Shown piece after piece: positions 1-6,759 of a DNA stretch of 14,682 bases. The notes below the pieces were generated by a model. That model saw only the letters and a list, made by a program, of their open reading frames with translations, was not told the DNA's origin and made no database searches. The stretch comes from Capnocytophaga granulosa ATCC 51502. Lineage in GTDB: Bacteria > Bacteroidota > Bacteroidia > Flavobacteriales > Flavobacteriaceae. Where the stretch lies: positions 1-14,682 of the forward strand of contig NZ_KE150245.1 of the NCBI RefSeq assembly GCF_000411115.1, read 5' to 3'. The stretch's first letter is position 1; every line of letters begins with the position of its first letter. Made by a program: the position numbers and the translations under genes.

Positions 1-1032
1 CTTAAAAACTGCGAAATCCAATGGGATAAACCTCCCCAAAAACAAGAGACTATCATCTCGATTGGCAGAACTCCTGTAGGAGTACAGAGTAGTTTATTGG
101 GTATTACAGGAGGCGAAGGTACAGGCAAAAGCCATTATGTAAGCGCCCTCATTGCAGGTTGTCTTAACAGTAAGAACCTTCCTATTGACACATTGGGCAC
201 AACGCTACTGCCTTGCCCCAAAGATAAAGTGGTGCTATTTTTCGATACAGAACAGTCTCAAGACCAGCTCTATCAAAACATCAGCAAACTGCTTAAAAGA
301 GCTAAACTAACCTCTCTTCCTGATTTGCTACACGCCTTTTGCCTCACCCAACTCCCTCGCAGAGAGCGATTAAAGGTCATTCGTGAGGGCTTGGAGAGTT
401 TTTACTACCAATGTGCAGGAGTGCATTTGGTGGTCATCGATGGCATAGCCGACCTTATTGGAGCTGTGAATAATGAGCAAGAGAGTGTGGAACTCATAGA
501 AGAGCTTTACCTTTTGGCAGGTAACTACAAAACCTGTATCGTATGTGTATTACACCTCACCCCCAGCGGACTTAAACTCCGTGGTCATTTGGGATCTGAA
601 CTACAACGCAAAGCAACGGCAGTGCTTTCTATCGAAAGGGAGAAGAACAGTCCTATCTCAGCGGTCAAACCGATGAAAATACGCAATGGCAGTCTTAGCG
701 ATACCCCACAAATACTTTTTAGATGGAACAATGAGCTGGGAATGCATAGTTATGTAGGCAATCAGAAAAACGAAGACCAAAAACCCAATAAAGCCAGTAC
801 CTTAGCCTCGTTAGTTTCTCCTCTTTTTAAAGAGCGAACTTTGTGGACTGTTCAAGAGCTGAACATAGAAATTCAAAAACGGACTGATGTAAAGGAACGC
901 ACCGCAAAAGGTTATATCCGCACCTTAAAGGAAATGGGCATTTTAGTCCCTCAAGAGGGTAATGACCAACTCTTAGGAATGGGCAGTGTGCTAAAAGAAC
1001 TTTTGGAGGATAACAAGAACTCACAAGGATAA
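1..1032 (+). CDS. RepA/KaiC-like AAA ATPase, 5'-partial
   Basis: The frame is open from base 1, so the true start lies upstream; the TTG at 97 is only an internal codon. A Walker A motif GGEGTGKS is at 109-132, followed by a VLFFDTEQS strand typical of RecA/DnaB-fold ATPases. A Walker B strand LVVIDG is at 427-444. The last 80 or so residues (TLWTVQEL to KEMGILVP) look like a winged helix. This is the pattern of the RepA-like hexameric helicase or ATPase proteins (AAA_25 type) of Bacteroidota mobile elements, which often follow a primase-like segment. The upstream part may hold such a segment, but it is outside the window. It probably acts in replication or processing of the element DNA in the cytoplasm. 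The next gene starts 69 bases downstream on the same strand, with no terminator between them. The ATPase class is secure; the exact role is inferred. Confidence 0.8.
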   Translation, partial: LKNCEIQWDKPPQKQETIISIGRTPVGVQSSLLGITGGEGTGKSHYVSALIAGCLNSKNLPIDTLGTTLLPCPKDKVVLFFDTEQSQDQLYQNISKLLKRAKLTSLPDLLHAFCLTQLPRRERLKVIREGLESFYYQCAGVHLVVIDGIADLIGAVNNEQESVELIEELYLLAGNYKTCIVCVLHLTPSGLKLRGHLGSELQRKATAVLSIEREKNSPISAVKPMKIRNGSLSDTPQILFRWNNELGMHSYVGNQKNEDQKPNKASTLASLVSPLFKERTLWTVQELNIEIQKRTDVKERTAKGYIRTLKEMGILVPQEGNDQLLGMGSVLKELLEDNKNSQG

Positions 1033-1101
1033 GCAGAACTTTTAGATGTTCTAAGATTAAGACCTAACAATCGAAGTATTAAACAAATATAAATATAAAA
1101 A

Positions 1102-1443
1102 ATGGAAATCGACAGAATAGAATTTATAGCGTGGATGGAACGCATTATGGATCGTTTTGATTTGCTTAAAGAGCAAATAGACAAAGCTGAAAAACGCAAA
1201 AACAGCTTGGATGGTGAGGAACTCTTGGATAATCAAGACTTGATGCTCACCTTTAAAATCTCTGCACGTTCCCTGCAGAGGTATCGCTCCAATGGCAAAC
1301 TGCCTTATTATACCATATCAGGCAAAATATACTACAAGCTCTCAGATGTACATCAATTTATCCGAGAACATTTCAGTGTGCCAGTAACAGCTTTAAAAGC
1401 CAAAAACGGAAATACTATGCCTAAAAAGGACAGCGCCTCTTAA
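1102..1443 (+). CDS. Small helix-turn-helix DNA-binding protein, Xis2d/excisionase-like
   Basis: A 113-residue basic protein. Residues about 42-92 form a MerR/excisionase-type HTH: a 'DNQDLMLTFKISARSLQRYR' helix pair followed by the wing and anchor 'LPYYTISGKIYYKLSDVHQF', as in the HTH_17 proteins common in Bacteroidota conjugative elements. The N-terminal 40 residues are charged and helical and may mediate dimer contacts. The ATG at 1102 follows an A-rich leader without a Shine-Dalgarno site, as usual in this phylum. The gene precedes a DUF3945 gene and topB, the same order as xis2d-orf3-exc in CTnDOT. It may therefore be a recombination directionality factor, or a regulator of the operon. 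The family assignment is strong; the excision role is inferred from position. A second small HTH gene equivalent to xis2c is not present in the window. Confidence 0.75.
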   Translation: MEIDRIEFIAWMERIMDRFDLLKEQIDKAEKRKNSLDGEELLDNQDLMLTFKISARSLQRYRSNGKLPYYTISGKIYYKLSDVHQFIREHFSVPVTALKAKNGNTMPKKDSAS

Positions 1444-1496
1444 ACGTCTTACAAAGGGAGTAATTTTACCCCCAAATTAAAAAAGATGTTTAAATA

Positions 1497-3056
1497 ATGG
1501 CAGAAAATCAACACGCCGATACGGCAAATTACGACAATCAAATCCCAGTGGATGAACAACTATCTGATATCCTACTGGTATTTGACAAAGAAGAAAAACA
1601 GCTTAAGGCTGTAAAAGGAATTGATGAGAAAGGAGAGTTAAAAACGGCTCCTGCTGACAGCAAATCCTTAGATGACTTTATGAAAGTAGACAAGCAAGGT
1701 AATATGCTATCTAATTTCTTTAGCAACTTTATGCGTCAAGTCCAGAACCCTTCTCGTTTTTCTTTCTTTAAAATACCGATAGAAAAATCGGTAAATACGA
1801 TAGAAAAACTTCAAAACCATCTGGCAAAGCTCACTGAAAAGGGTAAGGAATACCTCAAGAAGTACGAAGTATCTCCTGAGCAGTATATCAAACAAGAGCA
1901 AAAAGCAGCTACTCTAAAACAAGAAGGAGAGACTGCCGTTGCTCAGACCCCTCCTGAAGCTCCTACTCAAGCACAAGTACAAGAAGCTCCTGCTCAAGCA
2001 CAAGTACAAGAAGCTCCTGCTCAAGCACAAGCACAAGAAGCTCCTGCTCAAGCGCAAGCACAAGAAGCTCCTGCTCAGGCACAATCTCAAAGTACTCCTG
2101 CCCAAGAGGAACTCAAGTACAACCCTGATGCTATTGATTGGGAAACGTTACAAAACTTAGGGGTGAGTCGAGAGTCTTTAGAGAAGAGGAACCTATTAGA
2201 GCCCCTCTTAAAAGGTTATAAAACCAATGAACTGGTGCCTATTAGTTTCAATTTAGGCTCTACAGTAACCCGCTTTGATGCTCGTCTGTCCCTAAGAGAA
2301 GTTGATGGAAAAGTAGCAGTAGCCATTCACGGGATGCGCAAGGAACCACAATTGGATTATCCTTTCTTTGGTCACGAGTTTTCAGAAGAGGATAAAAAGA
2401 ACCTGCTTACCACAGGAAATATGGGACGTACAGTTGAGCTTACCAATACCAAGACAGGAGAAAAAATTCCTTCTATTATCAGTATTGATAAGCTCACCAA
2501 TGAAATCATTGCCTTGCGCAGTGAACACATCAAAGTCCCCGATGAAATCAAAGGAGTCAAACTCTCCCAGGAGCAAAAACAAACGCTCAAAGAAGGCAAG
2601 CCTCTGTTTGTCGAGGGAATGACCTCTAAAAAAGGAGAGCCTTTTAACGCAACCGTGCAGTTCAATGCCGACAAGCGTTATGTGGAATTTCTCTTTGAAG
2701 ACAAAGCTCCTAAACTTGCTAATCAAGAGAAACTCACTGAGGCTCCTACAGTCATACGAGGAGTAACTCTTACCGAAGAACAACACAAGGAACTGAGCAA
2801 GGGTAATCCTATTTATTTAGAAGGTTTACAGAGCAAAGCCGGTAAAACTTATAGCGGTTATTTTACTTTTGACAAGGACAAAGGCAAGGTAGAGATGAGC
2901 TTTAACAATCCTCAAAAGGACATTACTGATAAAGTTTCTTCTACCAAGCAAAAAGCTGAAACTTCTAAAGCCAAAGAAGAAAAACGCCCTCAAAAGCAAT
3001 CAGAAAAAACAGCTCAAAAAGAAACTGCTAAGAAGTCCAAGGGACGCAAAGTATAA
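1497..3056 (+). CDS. DUF4099/DUF3945 mobile-element protein with EAPAQAQ repeats
   Basis: A 519-residue protein without signal peptide or membrane segment. Residues about 1-140 are a conserved N-terminal region (VDEQLSDILLVFDKEEKQL, then a short Phe-rich helix). Residues about 154-205 are a Gln/Ala/Pro linker built from five 9-residue units. Residues about 210-350 match the DUF4099 pattern, starting DWETLQNLGVSRESLEKR. Two copies of a DUF3945-type repeat follow, beginning GVKLSQEQKQTL and GVTLTEEQHKEL, each ending in a GM/GL-x-SK-x-G turn and a beta strand. The C-terminal tail of about 50 residues is Lys/Glu-rich and ends SKGRKV, which suggests nucleic-acid contact. It sits 32 bases upstream of topB and corresponds in position to orf3 of the CTnDOT excision operon. 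No biochemical role is known to me. The repeat resembles the C-terminal repeat of the adjacent topoisomerase, which hints at a shared DNA- or protein-binding function. Confidence 0.8.
   Translation: MAENQHADTANYDNQIPVDEQLSDILLVFDKEEKQLKAVKGIDEKGELKTAPADSKSLDDFMKVDKQGNMLSNFFSNFMRQVQNPSRFSFFKIPIEKSVNTIEKLQNHLAKLTEKGKEYLKKYEVSPEQYIKQEQKAATLKQEGETAVAQTPPEAPTQAQVQEAPAQAQVQEAPAQAQAQEAPAQAQAQEAPAQAQSQSTPAQEELKYNPDAIDWETLQNLGVSRESLEKRNLLEPLLKGYKTNELVPISFNLGSTVTRFDARLSLREVDGKVAVAIHGMRKEPQLDYPFFGHEFSEEDKKNLLTTGNMGRTVELTNTKTGEKIPSIISIDKLTNEIIALRSEHIKVPDEIKGVKLSQEQKQTLKEGKPLFVEGMTSKKGEPFNATVQFNADKRYVEFLFEDKAPKLANQEKLTEAPTVIRGVTLTEEQHKELSKGNPIYLEGLQSKAGKTYSGYFTFDKDKGKVEMSFNNPQKDITDKVSSTKQKAETSKAKEEKRPQKQSEKTAQKETAKKSKGRKV
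1956..2090 (+). repeat. 27-bp tandem repeat, five units, in frame
   Basis: Five consecutive 27-bp units start at 1956, 1983, 2010, 2037 and 2064. Each begins GAAGCTCCT and encodes the 9-residue unit EAP[TA]QAQ[VAS]Q. Units differ by a few bases, for example GTA versus GCA near the end of the unit and AAGCGC in unit four. A degenerate sixth unit (AGTACTCCTGCCCAAGAG) follows. Being a multiple of three, copy-number changes keep the frame and only alter linker length. Confidence 0.9.
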
Positions 3057-3088
3057 CTCTAATTTTTAACCTCAATACACGTAGAAAA

Positions 3089-5206
3089 ATGAAAGTTATA
3101 TTAGCAGAAAAGCCCAGTGTGGCAAGAGAGATTGCCGCTATAGTGGGGGCAAGTGAAAAACAAGATGGATATTTGTTAGGTAATGATTATGCTGTTACTT
3201 GGGCATTGGGACATTTAGTGCAATTAGCCCTTCCAGAGGCGTATGGTTGTGTAGGATTCCACAGAGAACACCTACCTATTCTACCTCGCCCCTTTATCTT
3301 GGTACCCAAACAAATTCCTGAGGATAAGAAAGGCTACAGGTCAGACCCTATGGCTTTAAAACAGCTTAAAATCATTGATAGCCTTTTTAAGAAGTGTAGT
3401 TCCATTATTGTAGCCACCGATGCAGGTCGTGAAGGAGAACTGATCTTCCGCTATATCTATGAATATTTGCAATGTCAAAAACCTTTTCAAAGGCTTTGGA
3501 TTAGCTCCTTAACCGAAAAAGGTATCAAAACAGGACTTGCCAATCTGCAAGAAGGAAGTGCTTTTGATTTGCTGTATGCCTCTGCTCAAAAGCGTAGTGA
3601 GGCTGATTGGCTGGTGGGTATCAATGCTACCCAAGCCCTGAGTATAGCCGTAGGTGAAGGGATTTATTCCTTAGGAAGGGTGCAAACACCTACCTTAGCA
3701 ATGGTTTGTAAAAGATTTTTAGAGCACACACATTTTCAAAAGAAACCTTTTTATCAATTACGACTCAAGCACCAAAAAAGCTATACTGATTTTTTCAGTA
3801 TCTCAGCTAAAATTGAGGATAAAAAAGAAGCTGAAGCCTTACAAAAACAATTAGAAAAGTCTCCTATGACCGAGGTGATTTCCACTGAAAAAGAAGTGGT
3901 AAAAGAACAACCTCCTTTGCTCTATGATCTAACAGGTCTTCAGAAAGAAGCTAATAAAAAATGGAACTTTTCAGCCGATGAGACCCTGCAAATCGCTCAA
4001 AGTCTCTACGAGCAAAAATACATTACTTACCCACGTACTGGTAGTAAGTACATCTCAGAGGATGTATGGGAAGAAATCCCACAGCTGATACGTTTGTTAC
4101 AAGAAAGTGAGGCATACGCCAACGAAGCTAAACTTGTGAAAATTGGGGCGCTGAATAAGAAGATGGTTAATGATTTGAAAGTAACAGACCATCACGGACT
4201 TCTTATTACCGAGCGCTTTCCTACCAACCTTACGGCAAAAGAAAACACTATTTACAAAATGATTGCCACCCGACTTTTGGAAGCGGTATCTGAACCCTGT
4301 GTAAAAGAAGTGCAAAAGACTCTACTGGAGGCGCTTCACACTGACTTCTTGATAAAAGGTGTTCAAGTGTTACAAGCGGGTTGGCGCGCTATCGGTGGTT
4401 TTTACTCTGATGAAACTGCCAAAGACAGTGAAAAAGACAATGAAGGTGATAGCAATCAAGTGCTGCCTGAACTTGTACAAGGAGAAAGTATAAAGATTAA
4501 AGCCGTTGAAATCCTTTCTAAAACCACCCAACCTCCTGCTTTATATACCGAATCAGGACTGTTGGGGGCTATGGAAACAGCAGGAAAGACCTTAGAAGAT
4601 AAAGCGCAACGTGAGTTATTACAAGGAGCAGGTATAGGTACTCCAGCCACACGTGCCGCTATTATTGAGACGCTTTTAAAGCGCAATTATATTGAACGCA
4701 AACAAAAGTCTCTTATTCCTACCGATAAAGGAATGCAGGTATATGAGTGGGTAAAATCACTTACTATAGCCGATGTTGCCCTTACAGGCGAATGGGAAAG
4801 TCAATTGCAAAAGATAGAACAAGGAGAGCTCTCTCCCGATAGTTTTTCTTCGGATATGGAAGCCTATACCCATAGTCTTACTGATACATTTTTGGCTATG
4901 GATATACCCCAAAGAGAAAAACTCAAAATCACCTGTCCTAAATGCAGAAATGCTTCCTTATTACTGTTTGAAAAGGTAGCCAAATGTCCTGATGAGGACT
5001 GTGGTTATGTGCTTTTTAGGAATGTATGTGGCAAACCTCTTACTGATGAGCTGCTCAAAACGCTCTTTGAAAAAGGAAAAACACCTCTGATAAAAGGAAT
5101 GAAAAGCAAATCAGGCAGCACTTTCGATGCCTATATACGTCTGAAAGAAAATGGTGAAACTGCCTTTGAGTTTCCTGAGAAAACTTTCAAAAAGCGAAAA
5201 TACTAA
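3089..5206 (+). CDS. topB: DNA topoisomerase III (type IA), Exc-like
   Basis: A 705-residue type IA topoisomerase, the usual length for Bacteroidota element-borne TopB. The Toprim domain starts at once (MKVILAEKPSVAREIAAIVG, with catalytic Glu7), and its acidic motif TDAGREGE starts near residue 110 (D111). The active-site tyrosine is Tyr314 in ITYPRTGS. The conserved VTDHHGLLITERFP segment (near 365) and the GIGTPATRAAIIETL segment are present. A C-terminal zinc ribbon has Cys616, Cys619, Cys633 and Cys638. The last 50 residues are a Toprim C-terminal repeat (VCGKPLTDELL to AFEFPE). The enzyme relaxes negatively supercoiled or single-stranded DNA through a 5'-phosphotyrosine link. In CTnDOT the equivalent protein, Exc, is encoded in the excision operon. 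The gene is intact, with no key residue missing. The call is firm; the role in excision of this element is inferred. Confidence 0.95.
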   Translation: MKVILAEKPSVAREIAAIVGASEKQDGYLLGNDYAVTWALGHLVQLALPEAYGCVGFHREHLPILPRPFILVPKQIPEDKKGYRSDPMALKQLKIIDSLFKKCSSIIVATDAGREGELIFRYIYEYLQCQKPFQRLWISSLTEKGIKTGLANLQEGSAFDLLYASAQKRSEADWLVGINATQALSIAVGEGIYSLGRVQTPTLAMVCKRFLEHTHFQKKPFYQLRLKHQKSYTDFFSISAKIEDKKEAEALQKQLEKSPMTEVISTEKEVVKEQPPLLYDLTGLQKEANKKWNFSADETLQIAQSLYEQKYITYPRTGSKYISEDVWEEIPQLIRLLQESEAYANEAKLVKIGALNKKMVNDLKVTDHHGLLITERFPTNLTAKENTIYKMIATRLLEAVSEPCVKEVQKTLLEALHTDFLIKGVQVLQAGWRAIGGFYSDETAKDSEKDNEGDSNQVLPELVQGESIKIKAVEILSKTTQPPALYTESGLLGAMETAGKTLEDKAQRELLQGAGIGTPATRAAIIETLLKRNYIERKQKSLIPTDKGMQVYEWVKSLTIADVALTGEWESQLQKIEQGELSPDSFSSDMEAYTHSLTDTFLAMDIPQREKLKITCPKCRNASLLLFEKVAKCPDEDCGYVLFRNVCGKPLTDELLKTLFEKGKTPLIKGMKSKSGSTFDAYIRLKENGETAFEFPEKTFKKRKY

Positions 5207-5211
5207 CAAAG

Positions 5212-5250
5212 GTTAGGTAAACTTTCAGTAAAGAAAGTCTGTGAGCTAAC
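5212..5250 (+). other. Imperfect stem-loop after topB
   Basis: An outer stem GTTAG (5212-5216) pairs with CTAAC (5246-5250), and an inner stem ACTTTC (5221-5226) pairs with GAAAGT (5233-5238) around a 6-base loop. It starts six bases after the topB stop. No T-run follows, so it is not a convincing intrinsic terminator; it could be an RNA 3'-end protector or chance. The rest of 5251-5319 shows no recognisable site. Confidence 0.3.
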
Positions 5251-5320
5251 ACAACGGATTATGTACCATATCCTAAGTGAAGTTTAGTCCTCCTGTTGAT
5301 AACTTTTTGTTTCAATATAT

Positions 5321-5350
5321 TTGCTCTTTAGAAATAATATAGTACTTTTG
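5321..5350 (+). promoter_or_regulatory. Bacteroidota-type promoter for the AbiEi-like operon
   Basis: TTG at 5321-5323 (-33 element), 19 bases, then TACTTTTG at 5343-5350, a full match to the TAnnTTTG -7 element. The spacing fits the consensus for the primary sigma factor of this phylum. The start codon at 5382 is about 31 bases downstream, so the leader is short. It is the best promoter match in the window and begins the AbiEi/DUF1896/methylase unit. Confidence 0.75.
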
Positions 5351-5364
5351 CAAATGTTTTGCAA
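5346..5364 (+). promoter_or_regulatory. Operator-like direct repeat over the -7 box and start site
   Basis: TTTTGCAA occurs at 5346-5353 and again at 5357-5364, separated by ATG, giving an 11-bp period, about one helical turn. The core TTGCAA is itself palindromic. The first copy overlaps the -7 element and the second falls near the expected transcription start. A repressor bound here would block the promoter. Since AbiEi proteins are known to repress their own operons by binding promoter repeats, the downstream AbiEi-like protein is the natural candidate. The repeat is directly visible; its role is inferred. Confidence 0.5.
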
Positions 5365-5381
5365 CGATATATATTTTTAAT

Positions 5382-6245
5382 ATGAAGGGACTAACCATAC
5401 GAAAGTGGATACAATCATTGGAGGAAAAGGGTATTTACAGCTTTTCTATGCAGGAGCTAAAAGAGGTATTTGCTCACCTTAAAGAAAAAACTATTCTCAA
5501 TACTTTAGGGGGACTTAAAAAGCAAGGAAAGCTCCTGCCTCTTTGGAATGGCATCTATAGCATCGTCCGTTTTGTGGACATTGGTAATGCTACTGATAAC
5601 AAAGCTATCAGAGAAGAGGGAAAACCTTATTTCTACATTGAAACACTGATGCAACACCTAAAAAGGGAATACTATGTAGCCCTGCTCAGTGCAGTAGAAG
5701 TACATCTATCTCCCAAAGAGGCTTTACAGGCAAATGAAATTACAGTAATAACCTCCTTACCTCCACTGAGGGATTCCTTTAGGGGACAAAGTAAGATTCG
5801 TTACCTTGTCAAAAAGGATATCAAAAACTTAAGAGAAATAGGAGTAAAAAGAAAAACCTTACCTTTTTCTATAGAGGAAAGAACTTTGCGGGTAGCCTCT
5901 TTGGAGCTCACTGCGGTTGATTTGCTCCTCTATGAAAAAGAGATAGGAGGCATTCAAAAAGCAGTAGAGGTAATTCAAAGGATTAAAAAACACCTGAGTT
6001 GGCAAGAGCTTCCTACAGAGGTAATCCTCTCTACACCTGTCTCTATTTTCCAGCGCTTGGGCTATGTTCTTTCTTTTATCAAGGAGGAAGAACTAGCCGA
6101 GAGGCTCAAAGAGAGAGTTCTTAGCACAGGGAAAAAATTTAGAAGAACCCTTTTAAAAACAGATGTTCCTGAAAAGGGAGGAGAGCCTTTTTGCCCTATT
6201 TGGAAAATCGTGGTAAATATATCTTTGCAGAACGACACTTTGTAA
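5382..6245 (+). CDS. AbiEi-family antitoxin-like transcriptional regulator, orphan
   Basis: A 287-residue protein with an N-terminal winged helix (residues about 1-62, MKGLTIRKWIQSLEEKGIYS to LPLWNGIYSI). This is followed by the AbiEi-type body, recognised by a YFYIETLMQHLKREYYVALL helix, a strand run near ITVITSLPPLRD, and the TLRVASLELTAVDLLLY segment. AbiEi proteins are the antitoxin and autorepressor half of type IV toxin-antitoxin systems; the toxin AbiEii is a nucleotidyltransferase. No AbiEii-like gene follows; the next gene is DUF1896. The protein may thus have been recruited as a regulator of the DUF1896-methylase operon. The ATG at 5382 fits, with a consensus promoter just upstream and no better upstream start. 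The family call is fairly sure; regulation of the downstream genes is inferred. Confidence 0.75.
   Translation: MKGLTIRKWIQSLEEKGIYSFSMQELKEVFAHLKEKTILNTLGGLKKQGKLLPLWNGIYSIVRFVDIGNATDNKAIREEGKPYFYIETLMQHLKREYYVALLSAVEVHLSPKEALQANEITVITSLPPLRDSFRGQSKIRYLVKKDIKNLREIGVKRKTLPFSIEERTLRVASLELTAVDLLLYEKEIGGIQKAVEVIQRIKKHLSWQELPTEVILSTPVSIFQRLGYVLSFIKEEELAERLKERVLSTGKKFRRTLLKTDVPEKGGEPFCPIWKIVVNISLQNDTL
6199..6227 (+). promoter_or_regulatory. Possible internal promoter in the 3' end of the AbiEi-like gene
   Basis: TTTG at 6199-6202, 17 bases, then TATCTTTG at 6220-6227, a full match to the -7 consensus with spacing at the short end. It is inside the coding sequence, about 59 bases upstream of the DUF1896 ATG. 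It could give DUF1896 and the methylase expression independent of the AbiEi promoter. The match may be chance, as the -7 motif is short. Confidence 0.4.
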
Positions 6246-6285
6246 AAATTAAAATTTGTTGAACCCATTAAAAGTAATTTTAACA

Positions 6286-6759
6286 ATGAAAGAAACACAA
6301 ACCCAACCCCAGAACACTGACAACACCTTAGGGTCATTGTCTTATTACGAGTTAAGACTCAAAGAGCTGTTACAAACGAGCTTTCCTAATCTTTTAGCAA
6401 ATACAGCCTTTATCAAGGACAGAAGTGAGTATGCTGCGCAGGCTTACCAAGAGGCTTTTGAGGCGGGTATCAGTATTCCTGAATGTGATAAAATAGCCTC
6501 AGGAGTACTCTTCGATGGGCTCTTCTTCTCTCCCTTTGATATGGTTTTTGAGGTCGTTTCTCAGGAGTTCGATACTCAATTAGCCGATGAGGATTTGCGC
6601 CCTTTTGCCCTAAAAATCTTCCCAGAACTGGTTCCTTACTTTAAAAAGTACGAGAATGAAATCGATGAGGATTTTCAGCATTCCGCTGCCTATCAATCCC
6701 TCTATACAGAACTTACGGGTGCCATCGAACTATGGATAGAAGAAAATGGCATATCTTAA
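6286..6759 (+). CDS. DUF1896 family protein
   Basis: A 157-residue acidic protein from the ATG at 6286. The frame can be extended to a TTG at 6256, but those ten residues (LNPLKVILT) come from the AT-rich leader and are unlikely to be translated. The pattern matches DUF1896: [20 protein letters not shown], then [20 protein letters not shown], a [13 protein letters not shown] core, and a [17 protein letters not shown] end. DUF1896 genes usually sit immediately before the giant methylase/helicase gene of Bacteroidota conjugative elements, as here. The stop overlaps the start of the next gene by 14 bases, so the two are probably translationally coupled and the proteins may act together. No catalytic motif is visible and the function is unknown. 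Confidence 0.85.
   Translation: MKETQTQPQNTDNTLGSLSYYELRLKELLQTSFPNLLANTAFIKDRSEYAAQAYQEAFEAGISIPECDKIASGVLFDGLFFSPFDMVFEVVSQEFDTQLADEDLRPFALKIFPELVPYFKKYENEIDEDFQHSAAYQSLYTELTGAIELWIEENGIS

Noticed and set aside
1456..1473. Hairpin GGG-GTAA / TTAC-CCC between the HTH gene and the DUF3945 gene
   Set aside because: The loop would be too small without opening pairs, there is an internal mismatch and no T-run follows; too weak to call a terminator.
1956..2090. CRISPR array
   Set aside because: The 27-bp units are directly adjacent with no spacers and are in frame within a coding region.
1939..2160. Lys/Leu-repeat reading frames on both strands over the 27-bp repeat
   Set aside because: They are out-of-frame readings of the repeat within the DUF3945 gene.
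6256..6285. TTG start for the DUF1896 protein
   Set aside because: The extra ten residues are encoded by AT-rich leader and are not part of the family pattern; the ATG at 6286 fits.
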